DNA from: Mycobacterium sp.
GTDB taxonomy: Bacteria > Actinomycetota > Actinomycetes > Mycobacteriales > Mycobacteriaceae
Reading direction: 5' to 3'
NCBI GenBank assembly: GCA_021732005.1
Contig: JAKFVT010000006.1
Span: forward strand, 1 to 64,000
DNA: 64,000 nucleotides
Both the position numbers and the translations under genes were made by a program. Shown in pieces: positions 44,127 through 54,545 of this stretch (its first letter is position 1; each line of letters begins with the position of its first letter). The notes under the pieces are model-generated. The model had not been told where the DNA came from. It saw only the letters and a program-made list of their open reading frames with translations, and made no database searches.

Positions 44127-45247
44127 GTGACTCGGTGTCGGTTGTGCTTGCCGGTGGAGGCACCGCCGGGCATGTCGAACCGGCCATGGCGGTGGCAGAC
44201 GCGCTCAGAGCGCTGGATGCGGATATCCGGATCACCGCACTGGGCACCCCGCGCGGTCTGGAGACCCGGCTGGTGCCAGACCGCGGCTACGACCTGGAAC
44301 TCATCACCCCTGTGCCGCTGCCGCGCACATTCAACGGCGACCTGATTCGCCTGCCGCTGCGGGTCCGCCGGGCGGTGCGGGAAACCCGCGCCGTGCTCGA
44401 CGACGTCGCCGCCGACGTGGTGATCGGGTTCGGCGGCTATGTGGCACTGCCCGCCTATCTCGCGGCTCGCGGCGGTCCGGTGCACCGGCGCCGGGTGCCG
44501 GTCGTCGTGCATGAAGCCAATGCCAGTGCCGGACTTGCCAATCGGGTCGGTGCCCGCACGGCGCGCCGGGTGCTCTCCGCGGTGTCGGATTCGGGGCTGC
44601 GGCACGCCGAGGTGGTGGGCATGCCGGTGCGCGCGTCGATCACCTCGCTGGATCGGGTCGGACTGCGCGCGCAGGCCCGCGAGTACTTCGGCTTCGCCGA
44701 CGACGCCACCGTGCTGCTGGTGTTCGGCGGTTCGCAGGGCGCGGCCTCGATCAACCGCGCGGTGTCGGCGGCCGCGGCCGATCTGGCCGCCGCGGGCATC
44801 GCGGTGCTGCACGCCCACGGCCCCAAGAACACCCTCGACCTGCGCGGCACCCAGCCGGGCGAGCCGCCCTACGTCGCGGTGCCCTACCTGGACCGGATGG
44901 ACCTTGCCTACGCCGCCGCCGACCTGGCGATCTGCCGGTCCGGCGCCATGACGGTGGCCGAGGTGTCGGCGGTCGGGTTGCCCGCGGTCTACGTCCCGCT
45001 GCCGATCGGTAACGGTGAGCAGCGGCTGAACGCGCTGCCGGTGGTCAACCCCGGCGGCGGGCTGCTGGTCGAGGACGCGCAGCTGACCCCGGAGTTCATC
45101 GGCCGTGAGGTCGTCGGTCTGCTGACCGACCCGACGCGACTGCAGGAGATGACGGCGGCCGCCGCGCGGGTCGGACACCGCGACGCCGCCCAGCGGGTCG
45201 CCGAGGTGGCCCTCGATGTCGCGCACGCCGGAAAGGGCCGCCGATGA
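44123..45247 (+). CDS. murG: UDP-GlcNAc:lipid I N-acetylglucosaminyltransferase MurG
   Basis: A 374-residue GT28 enzyme that completes lipid II by adding GlcNAc at the inner membrane face. Signatures: [46 protein letters not shown] and [11 protein letters not shown], plus the donor-site [17 protein letters not shown]. The GTG overlaps the ftsW stop and the murC ATG overlaps its own stop. Confidence 0.96.
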   Translation: MSDSVSVVLAGGGTAGHVEPAMAVADALRALDADIRITALGTPRGLETRLVPDRGYDLELITPVPLPRTFNGDLIRLPLRVRRAVRETRAVLDDVAADVVIGFGGYVALPAYLAARGGPVHRRRVPVVVHEANASAGLANRVGARTARRVLSAVSDSGLRHAEVVGMPVRASITSLDRVGLRAQAREYFGFADDATVLLVFGGSQGAASINRAVSAAAADLAAAGIAVLHAHGPKNTLDLRGTQPGEPPYVAVPYLDRMDLAYAAADLAICRSGAMTVAEVSAVGLPAVYVPLPIGNGEQRLNALPVVNPGGGLLVEDAQLTPEFIGREVVGLLTDPTRLQEMTAAAARVGHRDAAQRVAEVALDVAHAGKGRR

Positions 45248-46707
45248 GCGCGCCGACGGGCCCCAGGGAGCTGCCGCCGGAACTGCAGCGCGTGCACATG
45301 GTGGGCATCGGCGGCGCGGGGATGTCGGGTATCGCCCGAATCCTGCTGGACCGCGGGGGACTGGTGTCGGGTTCGGATGCCAAGGATTCCCGTGGTGTGG
45401 TGGCGTTGCGGGCGCGCGGCGCGGTGATCAGCATCGGTCACGACGCGGCGAATCTCGACCTGCTGTCCGGCGGCCCGTCCGCGGTGATCACCACCCACGC
45501 GGCGATCCCGAAGAGCAACCCCGAACTGGTGGAGGCCCGCAAGCGGGCGATCCCGGTGATCCTGCGCCCGGTGGTCCTGGCCAAACTGATGGCCGGTTTC
45601 CGCACGCTGATGGTGACCGGCACGCACGGTAAGACCACGACCACCTCGATGCTGATCGTCGCGTTGCAGCATGCCGGGCTCGATCCGTCGTTCGCCGTCG
45701 GCGGCGATCTCGGCGAAGCGGGCACCAACGCGCACAACGGAAGTGGCGACTGCTTCGTCGCCGAGGCCGACGAAAGCGACGGCTCGCTGCTCGAGTACAC
45801 CCCGGATGTGGCGGTGGTGACCAACATCGAGGCCGACCACCTCGACTTCTTCGGCAGCGCCGACGCCTACACGGCGGTGTTCGACGCGTTCGTCGAACGC
45901 CTGGCCCCCGGCGGGGCCCTGGTGGCGTGCGCCGACGATCCGGGTTCGGCTGCACTGGCCGAACGCAGTGCGGCCCTTGGGGTTCGGGTCTTGCGCTATG
46001 GCGAAGGCCCCGCGGACGGACTTGCCGGTGCGCTGATCGGCTGGGAGCAGCACGGCACCGGCGCGGTCGCCCACATCCAGTTGGCCGGCGAAGCGCACCA
46101 GCGGGTGCTGCGGTTGGCGGTGCCTGGCCGGCACATGGCACTCAACGCGCTGGCCGCGCTGCTGGCCGCGGTCGAGGCCGGTGCGCCGATCGACGAGGTG
46201 CTCGACGGGCTGGCCGGGTTCGAGGGAGTGCGGCGGCGATTCGAGCTGGTCGGCACGGCCAACGGGGTTCGGGTCTTCGACGACTATGCCCATCACCCGA
46301 CCGAGGTCAGGGCCGCGCTGACCGCGCTGCGGGCGGTTGCCCAGCAGGACCGGACCGGGCATCCCACTATTGTCGGCGCGCGCAGCATCGTGGTGTTCCA
46401 ACCGCATTTGTACTCGCGCACAAAGACTTTCGCGCTCGACTTCGGCAGTGCGCTCGACACAGCCGACGAGGTGTTCGTGCTCGATGTCTACGCCGCGCGT
46501 GAACAGCCGATCGCCGGGATCAGCGGCGCGACGGTCGCCCAGCACGTCAGCGTGCCGGTGCACTATGTCGCCGACTTCTCCGCGGTGGCCGCGCAGGTAG
46601 CCGCCTCGGCCCGCCCGGGTGACGTCGTGGTCACCATGGGCGCCGGTGACGTGACAATGCTGGGGCAGGAGATCCTGACGGCGTTGCAGGCCAAGGGGAA
46701 TCGATGA
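45244..46707 (+). CDS. murC: UDP-MurNAc:L-alanine ligase MurC
   Basis: A 487-residue Mur ligase starting the stem peptide by adding L-Ala to UDP-MurNAc. Motifs: [17 protein letters not shown] at the N-terminus, [16 protein letters not shown]-loop, [12 protein letters not shown] and [11 protein letters not shown]. The C-terminal [13 protein letters not shown] is typical. It overlaps murG and ftsQ by ATGA. Confidence 0.96.
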   Translation: MSAPTGPRELPPELQRVHMVGIGGAGMSGIARILLDRGGLVSGSDAKDSRGVVALRARGAVISIGHDAANLDLLSGGPSAVITTHAAIPKSNPELVEARKRAIPVILRPVVLAKLMAGFRTLMVTGTHGKTTTTSMLIVALQHAGLDPSFAVGGDLGEAGTNAHNGSGDCFVAEADESDGSLLEYTPDVAVVTNIEADHLDFFGSADAYTAVFDAFVERLAPGGALVACADDPGSAALAERSAALGVRVLRYGEGPADGLAGALIGWEQHGTGAVAHIQLAGEAHQRVLRLAVPGRHMALNALAALLAAVEAGAPIDEVLDGLAGFEGVRRRFELVGTANGVRVFDDYAHHPTEVRAALTALRAVAQQDRTGHPTIVGARSIVVFQPHLYSRTKTFALDFGSALDTADEVFVLDVYAAREQPIAGISGATVAQHVSVPVHYVADFSAVAAQVAASARPGDVVVTMGAGDVTMLGQEILTALQAKGNR

Positions 46708-47633
46708 GCGAGCCCGAGGCGGGGGAAGACGCCCCCATTCTGCCCAAACCGACAAATGGCAGCGAAAGTGCGAGTGACGACGAGCAGAACGTCGATCTCG
46801 GCGAGGAAAATCAGGTTATCGAGGGGCCCCGCATGCGGGAACGCCGTGAGCGTGCCGAGCGGCGCGCCGCGCAGATTCGCGCGACCGCGATCGAAGAGGC
46901 CCGCAGGGAGGCCAAGCGCCGGGTCCGCGGAGAGGCCACGGAGACGCCGAAACCCTTGGGCACGAGGAACGTTCGCGGTCTGCGGTTGTTCATCTGGCTG
47001 ATCGTTCTGGCGATCATCAGCGTCGGGCTGGGATTGATCCTCTATTTCACGCCGGTCATGTCGGCGCGCTCGCTGGTGATCACCGGGATCGGTGCGCTGA
47101 CCCGCGAGGAGGTTGTCGACGCGGCGAAAGTCCAGCTGGGCACGCCACTGCTGCAGATCAACACCGACCAGGTGGCCGATCGGGTGGCCGGCATCCGGCG
47201 GGTGGCCAGCGCGCGGGTACAGCGCGAGTATCCGTCGACGTTGCGCATCACGATCGTCGAGCGAATCCCGATCGTGGTGAAGGACTACCCCGACGGTCCG
47301 CACCTGTTCGACAAGGACGGCGTGGACTTCGCGACGGCGCCGCCGCCGCCCGGTCTGCCGTATATCGACGTCGACAAGCCGGGCCCGAGCGATCCGCCGA
47401 CACGGGCCGCGCTGGAGGTGATGACGGCGTTGCGCCCGGAGGTGGTGGGCCAGGTCAGCCGGGTGGCCGCGCCGTCGGTGGCGTCGGTGACGCTGACGCT
47501 GACCGACGGGCGCACCGTGGTGTGGGGTACGACGGATCGCACCGAGGAGAAGGCGGAGAAGCTGGCCGCGCTGCTGACCCAGCCGGGCAAGGTGTACGAC
47601 GTCTCGAGCCCGGATCTGCCGACGGTCAAGTAG
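46704..47633 (+). CDS. ftsQ: Cell division protein FtsQ
   Basis: The 309-residue protein has a long cytoplasmic, Arg/Glu-rich N-terminus, one membrane helix near residues 95-117, a POTRA domain ([22 protein letters not shown]) and the beta domain. It is the scaffold linking FtsZ-ring proteins to FtsW, FtsL and PbpB. It overlaps murC by ATGA. A 187-base gap, the largest between mraZ and ftsZ, follows it. Confidence 0.94.
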   Translation: MSEPEAGEDAPILPKPTNGSESASDDEQNVDLGEENQVIEGPRMRERRERAERRAAQIRATAIEEARREAKRRVRGEATETPKPLGTRNVRGLRLFIWLIVLAIISVGLGLILYFTPVMSARSLVITGIGALTREEVVDAAKVQLGTPLLQINTDQVADRVAGIRRVASARVQREYPSTLRITIVERIPIVVKDYPDGPHLFDKDGVDFATAPPPPGLPYIDVDKPGPSDPPTRAALEVMTALRPEVVGQVSRVAAPSVASVTLTLTDGRTVVWGTTDRTEEKAEKLAALLTQPGKVYDVSSPDLPTVK

Positions 47634-47820
47634 CCGGTCGGCGCAGGCCGGTGAGGAAATTCGCCGGCGACACCCCGGCGCGCCTCCCACATCCAGACAC
47701 CACCGGCCATACCGTTCTGGTTGCACGGCACTACTTGACATAACTCTAAGCCTCTGGTTGAGGTTGAGGGTTTGCCAGAAGGGCCGAAGACCCGATCCCC
47801 ACCTGGGAGGAAGACAGACG
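47634..47820 (+). promoter_or_regulatory. ftsQ-ftsZ intergenic region
   Basis: The gap contains TTGCAC (47721-47726) and TTGACA (47735-47740) as possible -35 elements, but I see no well-spaced TANNNT box. GGTTGA is repeated directly (47755-47766). The ribosome site GGGAGGAAG lies eight bases before ftsZ. A promoter is expected here because FtsZ must exceed its neighbours, but the sequence does not place it. Confidence 0.35.
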
Positions 47821-48981
47821 ATGACCCCCCCGCATAACTACCTCGCCGTCATCAAGGTCGTTGGCATCGGCGGCGGCGGCGTCAACGCCGTCAACCGAAT
47901 GATCGAGCAGGGACTCAAGGGCGTGGAGTTCATCGCGATCAACACCGACGCCCAGGCGCTGTTGATGAGCGACGCCGACGTCAAGCTCGACGTCGGCCGT
48001 GAATCCACCCGCGGTCTCGGCGCCGGGGCCGACCCTGAGGTCGGCCGCAAGGCCGCCGAGGACGCCAAGGACGAGATCGAGGAACTGCTGCGCGGCGCCG
48101 ACATGGTGTTCGTCACCGCAGGTGAGGGCGGCGGCACCGGTACCGGCGGCGCACCCGTGGTGGCCACCATCGCCCGCAAGCTGGGCGCGCTGACCGTCGG
48201 CGTGGTGACGCGGCCGTTCTCCTTCGAGGGCAAGCGCCGCTCCAACCAGGCCGAGAACGGCATCCAGGCGTTGCGCGAGAGCTGCGACACCCTGATCGTC
48301 ATCCCCAACGACCGGTTGCTGCAGATGGGCGACGCTCAGGTCTCGCTGATGGATGCCTTCCGCAGCGCCGACGAGGTACTGCTCAACGGTGTCCAGGGCA
48401 TCACCGACCTGATCACCACCCCCGGCCTGATCAACGTCGACTTCGCCGACGTCAAGGGCGTCATGAGCGGGGCGGGCACCGCCCTTATGGGCATCGGCTC
48501 GGCGCGCGGTGACGGCCGCGCGCTCAAGGCCGCCGAAATCGCGATCAATTCCCCGCTGCTGGAAGCCTCGATGGAGGGCGCCCAGGGCGTGCTGCTGTCG
48601 GTGGCCGGCGGCAGCGACCTCGGTCTGTTCGAGATCAACGAGGCCGCCTCGCTGGTACAAGAGGCCGCGCACGCCGAGGCCAACATCATCTTCGGCACCG
48701 TTATCGACGATTCGCTCGGTGACGAGGTCCGCGTGACAGTGATCGCCGCCGGCTTCGAGTCGGCCAGCCCGGGCCGCAAGCCCATCGTCGGGGGAGCGAC
48801 CACCGGCGCGCAGCCCATCGCGCCCGGTGCGGCAGGCAAGCTCAGCTCGTCGCTGTTCGAGCCGATCGACGCCGCGAGCGTGCCGGTGCACACCAACGGC
48901 GCGACGGTGAGCATCGGTGGCGGCGACGACGGCGGTATCTCCGACGACGACGTCGACGTGCCGCCGTTCATGCGGCACTGA
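47821..48981 (+). CDS. ftsZ: Cell division GTPase FtsZ
   Basis: The 386-residue tubulin homologue forms the division ring. The GTP-binding signature [13 protein letters not shown], the N-terminal [15 protein letters not shown] and the T7 loop ([10 protein letters not shown]) are intact. The C-terminus ends [12 protein letters not shown], the conserved tail that binds SepF and FtsW. The ATG at 47821 has GGGAGGAAG upstream; the frame extends 21 codons higher, which I reject. Confidence 0.98.
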   Translation: MTPPHNYLAVIKVVGIGGGGVNAVNRMIEQGLKGVEFIAINTDAQALLMSDADVKLDVGRESTRGLGAGADPEVGRKAAEDAKDEIEELLRGADMVFVTAGEGGGTGTGGAPVVATIARKLGALTVGVVTRPFSFEGKRRSNQAENGIQALRESCDTLIVIPNDRLLQMGDAQVSLMDAFRSADEVLLNGVQGITDLITTPGLINVDFADVKGVMSGAGTALMGIGSARGDGRALKAAEIAINSPLLEASMEGAQGVLLSVAGGSDLGLFEINEAASLVQEAAHAEANIIFGTVIDDSLGDEVRVTVIAAGFESASPGRKPIVGGATTGAQPIAPGAAGKLSSSLFEPIDAASVPVHTNGATVSIGGGDDGGISDDDVDVPPFMRH

Positions 48982-48999
48982 CGCTTTCCGCACTGCCGC

Positions 49000-49011
49000 A
49001 ATACTGGGTTT
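49000..49011 (+). promoter_or_regulatory. Leaderless promoter of pgeF
   Basis: AATACT (49000-49005) plus six bases directly precedes the GTG at 49012. There is no ribosome site, so this gene can be transcribed apart from ftsZ. Confidence 0.4.
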
Positions 49012-49716
49012 GTGACAGTCATCCGTCGCGTGACCACCACCCGTGCCGGTGGTGTCTCGGTCCGACCGTTCGACACATTCAATCTCGGTGACCACGTGGG
49101 CGACGATCCGAAAGCGGTCGACACCAACCGCAAACGGCTGGCCGCCGCGATCGGGTTGCCCGAGGATCACGTGGTGTGGATGAACCAGACCCACAGTGAT
49201 CACGTCGCCGTCGTCGACGGTCCGCGAACCGATGCCGTGGACGACACCGACGCGTTGGTGACGACGACGCCCCGACTCGCCCTGGCCGTGGTGACCGCGG
49301 ACTGCGTCCCGGTGCTGATGTCTGACGCCCGCGCCGGGGTGGTGGCCGCCGTCCACGCCGGCCGGGTCGGTGCCGCCGACGGTGTGGTGCTGCGAACCCT
49401 GGAAACCATGCTGGCCAACGGTGCTCACAGTGAGGACATCTCGGTGCTGCTCGGCCCGGCCGTCAGCGGCGCCAATTATGAGGTGCCCGAAAAGATGGCC
49501 GCCGACGTCGAAGCGCGGCTGCCCGGCAGCCGGACCCGGACCGCGAAAGGTACACCGGGACTGGATCTGCGGGCCGGGATCGCCCGGCAATTGCGCGACG
49601 CAGGGGTGAAAGCCATCGACGCCGACCCGCGCTGCACAGTGGCCGACACCAAGTTGTACAGCCACCGTCGCGACGCCCCGACCGGTCGCCTGGCGTGTTT
49701 GGTGTGGATGGAATGA
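49012..49716 (+). CDS. pgeF: Peptidoglycan editing factor PgeF (YfiH/laccase-domain family)
   Basis: A 234-residue multicopper-laccase-domain protein. The metal-site motifs are MNQTHSDHV, VVTADCVPVLM, AVHAGRVGAADGV and the late DPRCTVAD...SHRRD. In other bacteria PgeF removes L-Ser wrongly placed in UDP-MurNAc peptides; earlier work called the family polyphenol oxidases. Order matches Rv2149c. The following gene overlaps its stop (ATGA). Confidence 0.9.
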   Translation: MTVIRRVTTTRAGGVSVRPFDTFNLGDHVGDDPKAVDTNRKRLAAAIGLPEDHVVWMNQTHSDHVAVVDGPRTDAVDDTDALVTTTPRLALAVVTADCVPVLMSDARAGVVAAVHAGRVGAADGVVLRTLETMLANGAHSEDISVLLGPAVSGANYEVPEKMAADVEARLPGSRTRTAKGTPGLDLRAGIARQLRDAGVKAIDADPRCTVADTKLYSHRRDAPTGRLACLVWME

Positions 49717-50459
49717 CGAGCCCCACAGACCGGGAAGTCGAACTCGCCACCGCCCTGGCCGCGCTGACCGACCGGCTCGCTGCCGCCGCGCGCGACGCCG
49801 GCCGCGACGTCGCCGAGATCGACCTGCTGCCGATCACCAAGTTCTTCCCCGCGGCCGACGTCGCCATCCTGTGGCGGCTGGGCTGCCGGGTGTTCGGTGA
49901 ATCCCGCGAACAGGAGGCCTCGGCGAAGATCGCCGAGGTGGCCGATCTCACCGGGGCGAGCGACCTGCGCTGGCACATGGTCGGTCAGATCCAGCGCAAC
50001 AAGGCCAAAGCGATTGCGGCATGGGCGGATACGGTGCACTCGCTGAGCACCGTCAAGGTGGCCACGGCGCTGGACCGGGGTGCCGCGCTGGCCATCGAGG
50101 AGGGGGTGCGGAGTGTGCCGATCAACGTGTTCGTCCAGATCAGCCTGGACGGGGACACCTCGCGCGGCGGTGTGGACATCGGCGATCCGGGGGCCGTCGA
50201 CGAGCTGTGCGCCCTGGTCGCCGAGGCCGGCGGACTGCGGCTGGCCGGGCTGATGGCGGTCCCGCCGCTGGGTGCCGATCCCGACGCGGCATTCGCGGCG
50301 CTGGCCGACGAACACCGTCGAATATTGCGCAATCACCCTGGTGCGACAGCGTTGTCGGCGGGGATGTCCGGCGACCTGGAGGCGGCGGTGCGACACGGAT
50401 CTACGTGTGTGCGTGTCGGAACCGCGCTTATGGGACAACGTCCTCTAACGTCTCCCTGA
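49713..50459 (+). CDS. Pyridoxal phosphate homeostasis protein (YggS/PLPBP)
   Basis: A 248-residue single-domain PLP-binding barrel. The cofactor lysine is in LLPITKFFP; FGESREQEA, WHMVGQIQRNK, FVQISLDGD and LSAGMSGDLEAAVRHGST are family signatures. It holds and delivers PLP and is not an enzyme. The ATG overlaps pgeF by ATGA; the frame higher up is within pgeF. Confidence 0.93.
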   Translation: MTSPTDREVELATALAALTDRLAAAARDAGRDVAEIDLLPITKFFPAADVAILWRLGCRVFGESREQEASAKIAEVADLTGASDLRWHMVGQIQRNKAKAIAAWADTVHSLSTVKVATALDRGAALAIEEGVRSVPINVFVQISLDGDTSRGGVDIGDPGAVDELCALVAEAGGLRLAGLMAVPPLGADPDAAFAALADEHRRILRNHPGATALSAGMSGDLEAAVRHGSTCVRVGTALMGQRPLTSP

Positions 50460-50523
50460 GTAGTCACTCCAGTCACATCTTCATCACAGACACCGCACTT
50501 CACGCTTTCAGAAGGGTCCAGCG

Positions 50524-51204
50524 ATGAGCACTCTCCACAAGGTCAAGGCTTACTTCGGTATGGCCCCGATGGACGACTATGACGACGAGTACTACGACGA
50601 CGACGACCGTGGTGCTCACCGCGGTTATGCCCGCCGTGAGCGCTTCGCCGACGACGAGTACGAGCGCCCGGGCCGCTTCGACGACCGCGACCCGCGGATG
50701 GGTCGCGAGTACGAGGATCTGCGGGACCCGCGCGAGGCGGACTACGTACCGACCGGCGGCTTCCGCGCCCAGTACGGCGACGAGCCGCGGTTCCGCCCGC
50801 GCGAGTTCGAGCACGCCCACGACATGCCGCGCTCGTCGCGGTTCGGCTCGCTGCGCGGTTCGACCCGCGGCGCACTGGCGATGGACCCGCGCCGGATGGC
50901 CGAGTTGTTCGAAGCAGGCAGCCCGCTGTCGAAGATCACCACGCTGCGCCCCAAGGACTACAGCGAGGCCCGCACCATCGGCGAGCGCTTCCGCGACGGC
51001 CAGCCGGTGATCATGGACCTGGTGTCCATGGACAACGCCGACGCCAAGCGGCTGGTCGACTTCGCCGCCGGTCTGGCGTTCGCCCTGCGCGGCTCGTTCG
51101 ACAAGGTGGCAACCAAGGTGTTCCTGCTGTCGCCCGCCGATGTCGACGTCAGCGCCGAGGAGCGCAGGCGGATCGCCGAAGCCGGTTTCTACAGCTACCA
51201 GTAA
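50524..51204 (+). CDS. sepF: Cell division protein SepF
   Basis: The 226-residue protein anchors FtsZ to the membrane in actinobacteria, which lack FtsA and ZipA. It has an N-terminal amphipathic helix ([13 protein letters not shown]), a long acidic/basic linker of Asp, Tyr and Arg repeats, and the SepF domain from about residue 130, with [21 protein letters not shown] and [34 protein letters not shown] precedes the ATG by seven bases. Confidence 0.95.
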   Translation: MSTLHKVKAYFGMAPMDDYDDEYYDDDDRGAHRGYARRERFADDEYERPGRFDDRDPRMGREYEDLRDPREADYVPTGGFRAQYGDEPRFRPREFEHAHDMPRSSRFGSLRGSTRGALAMDPRRMAELFEAGSPLSKITTLRPKDYSEARTIGERFRDGQPVIMDLVSMDNADAKRLVDFAAGLAFALRGSFDKVATKVFLLSPADVDVSAEERRRIAEAGFYSYQ

Positions 51205-51246
51205 GCCGACTCGGTGCTGGCGGCAAGCGACGCCAGAGGACTTAGG

Positions 51247-51252
51247 TAGGCT
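51247..51252 (+). promoter_or_regulatory. Possible -10 box upstream of yggT
   Basis: TAGGCT, identical to the hexamer ahead of murE, would start transcription near 51259. No matching -35 is clear. Confidence 0.3.
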
Positions 51253-51326
51253 GACGGCGTCGCGCTGGCCTCCAACCAGCGATGTCGGCAATGTCACATC
51301 CGCTGTTGATTAAGGACCGGCTCTAC

Positions 51327-51617
51327 TTGTCGCTGTTCTTCGAAATCCTTGGCTTCGCGCTGTTTGTGTTTTGGCTGCTGTTGATCGCCCGGGTCGTCGT
51401 CGAGTTCATCCGGTCGTTCAGCCGGGACTGGCACCCGCGCGGACTCACCGTGGTGATCCTCGAATTGATCATGACGATCACCGACCCACCGGTGAAGCTG
51501 CTACGTCGACTTATCCCGCAGCTGACCATCGGCGCGGTCCGGTTCGACCTGTCGATCATGGTGCTGCTGCTGGTCGCGTTCATCGGAATGCAGCTGGCAT
51601 TCGGCGCAGCGGCGTGA
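51327..51617 (+). CDS. YggT-family membrane protein (Rv2146c-like)
   Basis: A 96-residue protein with two membrane helices, FEILGFALFVFWLLLIARVVVEFI and LSIMVLLLVAFIGMQLAFG, and the conserved ITDPPVKLLRRLIPQL loop. The family is found next to sepF and divIVA and is thought to affect division or osmotic tolerance. I chose TTG at 51327 because AAGGA lies 10 bases before it and the length then matches Rv2146c as remembered. ATGs at 51282 and 51291 are in frame but have no ribosome site. Confidence 0.85.
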   Translation: MSLFFEILGFALFVFWLLLIARVVVEFIRSFSRDWHPRGLTVVILELIMTITDPPVKLLRRLIPQLTIGAVRFDLSIMVLLLVAFIGMQLAFGAAA

Positions 51618-51752
51618 GCGCGGCAAGCTACCCCAATAGGCCGCGAAATGCGATTAGCCACGCCGTGGAAGCGGTATCCAGAAAATTGAAATTAGCTCTT
51701 AATTAGGCAACCGGCGGTTCTGGTGTGACAGGATGGACGCCAGTTACAGTAC

Positions 51753-51783
51753 GGAACGACGAACGTTCGACACGTTCTAGACT
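51753..51783 (+). promoter_or_regulatory. Candidate wag31 promoter elements
   Basis: TAGACT (51778-51783) fits a housekeeping -10 and would leave a leader of about 33 bases with the AGGGGG ribosome site. Overlapping it, GGAAC (51753-51757), 16 bases and GTTC (51774) resemble a SigE/SigH-type stress promoter. Either or both may be used. Confidence 0.35.
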
Positions 51784-51822
51784 TTGCACCCGTTCAACCG
51801 TTCAGACCCGAGGGGGCAGATG

Positions 51823-52647
51823 ATGCCACTTACACCGGCCGACGTGCACAATGTGGCGTTCAGCAAGCCGCCCATCGGCAAGCGAGGCTACAACGAGGAC
51901 GAGGTCGACGCCTTCCTCGACCTGGTGGAGAACGAGCTGACGAGGCTCATCGAGGAGAACTCGGATCTGCGCCAGCGGGTCGCCGAGCTTGACCAGGAGC
52001 TGTCATCCGCACGCTCCGGTGGCGCGGTACCGCAGCCCACGCAGGCGATTCCGATGTATCAGCCCGAGCCGGAGCCCGAGCCCACCCCGGCGCCCGCGCC
52101 GCAGGCGGCTCCCGCCCCAGCGCCGGCGCCGAGCCCGGCCGCCAGCGAGGAGCAGGCCATCAAGGCCGCTCGCGTGCTGGCCCTGGCTCAGGACACCGCC
52201 GACCGGCTCACCGGCACGGCCAAGGCCGAGGCCGACAAGCTGCTCGCCGATGCGCGCACCAATGCCGACCAGATCCTGTCGGAGGCCCGCCACACCGCGG
52301 AGACCACGGTCGCCGACGCCAAGCAGCGTGCCGAAGCACTGCTCAGCGATGCGCAGAACCGTTCGGAGACCCAGCTGCGGCAGGCGCAGGAGAAGGCCGA
52401 CGCCTTGCAGGCCGACGCCGAGCGCAAGCACACCGAGATCATGGGCACGATCAATCAGCAGCGGACTGTCCTCGAGGGACGGCTGGAGCAGCTGCGGACG
52501 TTCGAGCGCGAATACCGCACCCGGCTCAAGACGTACCTGGAGTCCCAGCTCGAGGAGCTGGGTCAGCGTGGGTCGGCCGCACCGGTCGATTCCGGCGCCG
52601 CCAGCGACGGCGGTGGGTTCAACCAGTTCAACCGGGGCAACAACTGA
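51823..52647 (+). CDS. wag31: Polar growth coiled-coil protein Wag31 (DivIVA)
   Basis: The 274-residue protein organises polar wall synthesis. The N-terminal DivIVA domain ([33 protein letters not shown]) is near invariant. A Pro/Glu linker ([12 protein letters not shown]) separates it from the long coiled coil, which ends [13 protein letters not shown]. Thr73, the PknA phosphorylation site in M. tuberculosis, is kept in PQPTQAIP. I chose the second of two adjacent ATGs, with AGGGGG six bases upstream. It is somewhat longer than Rv2145c (about 260) because of the linker. Confidence 0.97.
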   Translation: MPLTPADVHNVAFSKPPIGKRGYNEDEVDAFLDLVENELTRLIEENSDLRQRVAELDQELSSARSGGAVPQPTQAIPMYQPEPEPEPTPAPAPQAAPAPAPAPSPAASEEQAIKAARVLALAQDTADRLTGTAKAEADKLLADARTNADQILSEARHTAETTVADAKQRAEALLSDAQNRSETQLRQAQEKADALQADAERKHTEIMGTINQQRTVLEGRLEQLRTFEREYRTRLKTYLESQLEELGQRGSAAPVDSGAASDGGGFNQFNRGNN

Positions 52648-52673
52648 GCGCTGCGCGCGCTGGAGGTTGATCG

Positions 52674-53129
52674 ATGCTGATCGTTGCGCTGGTGCTGGCG
52701 GTGATCGGCCTCGCGGCCCTGGTCACCGCAGTTGTCACCAGCAATGAGCTGGTCGCGTGGGTATGCATCGCGGCCAGTGTTGTCGGGGTGATCCTGCTGA
52801 TCGTCGACGCGATCCGGGAGCGCCAGCAGCGTCGTATCGATGACGTGGAGCCGGCGACCGTCACGACTCCCGACGAATCGGTGGAGTCCTCGGCGACCGC
52901 GGAGACCACCGCCTACTCGGAAACCGACGAGACGGTCGACACCACTTATTCGACGTTCGACGCCGACTACCCCGAGGACGAGGCGTCGGCGACGACGGAG
53001 CCTGAGACGGTTGAGGACGCTGCCGACAAGCCCGACGACGCCGCCGACGACGCGGCATCTGAGGGTGAGACCGAACCGGTCGCGGACGAGCCCGAAGAGC
53101 AGAAGTCCGGCGACTCCGGCTCACGCTGA
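52674..53129 (+). CDS. Small membrane protein with acidic tail (Rv2144c-like)
   Basis: A 151-residue protein with two closely spaced N-terminal helices (residues 1-22 and 27-46), an Arg/Gln cytoplasmic turn and an unstructured tail rich in Glu, Asp and Thr. No enzyme motif. It follows wag31 by 26 bases with GGAGG eight bases before its ATG and may be cotranscribed with it. Function is unknown; a role at the pole is only guilt by association. Confidence 0.85.
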   Translation: MLIVALVLAVIGLAALVTAVVTSNELVAWVCIAASVVGVILLIVDAIRERQQRRIDDVEPATVTTPDESVESSATAETTAYSETDETVDTTYSTFDADYPEDEASATTEPETVEDAADKPDDAADDAASEGETEPVADEPEEQKSGDSGSR

Positions 53130-53191
53130 CCTTTTCGTGACCCCTGCGGGGAGCTCGGTCAATCGGGTGTCCACACGGGTAGAAGGGATCC

Positions 53192-54544
53192 ATGGGCATC
53201 CACTACTCGAGCATCGTCGACCATCCTCTTGACGAGGTCTTCGCCTGGCACACCCGGCCCGGCGCGATGCGTCGACTGGTCCCGCCCTGGCAACCGATGC
53301 GGGTCATCGCCGAAACCGAGTCGCTGGCCGACGGCCGCGCGGTCCTGGGTCTGCCCGGCGGCCTGCGCTGGGTGGCCCGGCACGATCCCGCCGGCTACGA
53401 CCCGCCACACCAGTTCGTCGACGTGCTGTCCTCGGACGGGCTGATGACGCTGCCGCCGCGGATCATCGGGTGGTGGCGGCACACGCACACGTTCGCCGAC
53501 GCCGGTGCCGGCCGCACCGAGATGCGCGACGAGGTGGACACCACAGTGCCCGGCGCGGCGCTGCGTTCGACCTTCGTCTACCGGCACCGGCAGCTGGCCG
53601 ACGACCTCGCCGCCCACCGGGATGCCCGGCAGGCCGGTGCCGGCCAGTTGTCCATCGCCGTCACCGGGTCCGCGGGTCTGGTCGGTACCGCACTCACCGC
53701 CCTGCTCACCACCGGCGGGCACCGGGTGATCCGACTGGTGCGCCGCGAGCCGGTCCGGCCTGACGAAAGGCGTTGGGAGCCAAATGCTCCCGCGCCCGAT
53801 CTGCTCGCGGGGGTCGACGCCGTCATCCACCTGGCAGGTGAGTCGATCGCCGGGCGTTTCACCGAGGCGCACCGCCGCGCGATCCGCGACTCCCGCATCG
53901 AGCCGACCCGCCGGCTGGCCGAGTTGGCCGCCGGCGCGCGGGTGGGCGCATTCGTCAGTGCCTCGGCGATCGGGATCTACGGGTACGACCGCGGCGACGC
54001 CGAGCTGTCCGAGGACAGTGCGCGTGGTGATGGTTTCCTCGCCGACGTGGTCGCCGACTGGGAGGCCGCCACCGAGCCCGCCGCGAACGCGGGGGTTCGG
54101 ACCGTCTGCGTGCGAACTGGCATCGTGCAGGCCGCGCGGGGCGGCACGCTGCGGTTGATGCGCCCGCTGTTCGCCGCCGGCCTCGGTGGCCGGTTGGGCA
54201 GCGGCGAGCAGTGGCTGTCGTGGATCGGCCTCGACGACCTGCTCGACATCTACTACCGCGCCGTCTATGACGAGGCGATCGCGGGTCCGGTCAACGCCGT
54301 CGCGCCGAATCCGGTGCGCAATAAGGCATATACCAAGGCGCTCGCGGCGACGCTGCATCGCCCGGCGGTCCTGCCGGTGCCGTCGTTCGGTCCGCGGGTG
54401 CTGCTGGGCAAGCAGGGTGCGCGGGAACTGGCCGAAGCGAATCAGCGGGTGCTGCCCGCGAAGCTGGCTGAGCTGGGCCACCGGTTCCGGCAGCCTGAGG
54501 TCGGGGGTGCGCTGGCCCACGAGCTCGGGCACGACCCCGGGTAG
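53192..54544 (+). CDS. SRPBCC domain fused to a TIGR01777-type SDR epimerase
   Basis: A 450-residue fusion. Residues 1-145 are an SRPBCC/CoxG-like ligand-binding domain (MGIHYSSIVDHPLDEVFAWHTRPGAM...). Residues about 150-445 are an extended SDR: VTGSAGLVGTALTALL nucleotide loop, VDAVIHLAGESIAGRF, SASAIGIYG with the Tyr of the active site, and VRTGIVQ. The product may be a nucleotide-sugar or lipid-linked epimerase; substrate unknown. AGAAGGG lies six bases before the ATG. One base separates its stop from that of the converging pyruvate-kinase-like gene. Confidence 0.88.
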   Translation: MGIHYSSIVDHPLDEVFAWHTRPGAMRRLVPPWQPMRVIAETESLADGRAVLGLPGGLRWVARHDPAGYDPPHQFVDVLSSDGLMTLPPRIIGWWRHTHTFADAGAGRTEMRDEVDTTVPGAALRSTFVYRHRQLADDLAAHRDARQAGAGQLSIAVTGSAGLVGTALTALLTTGGHRVIRLVRREPVRPDERRWEPNAPAPDLLAGVDAVIHLAGESIAGRFTEAHRRAIRDSRIEPTRRLAELAAGARVGAFVSASAIGIYGYDRGDAELSEDSARGDGFLADVVADWEAATEPAANAGVRTVCVRTGIVQAARGGTLRLMRPLFAAGLGGRLGSGEQWLSWIGLDDLLDIYYRAVYDEAIAGPVNAVAPNPVRNKAYTKALAATLHRPAVLPVPSFGPRVLLGKQGARELAEANQRVLPAKLAELGHRFRQPEVGGALAHELGHDPG

Positions 54545-54545
54545 C

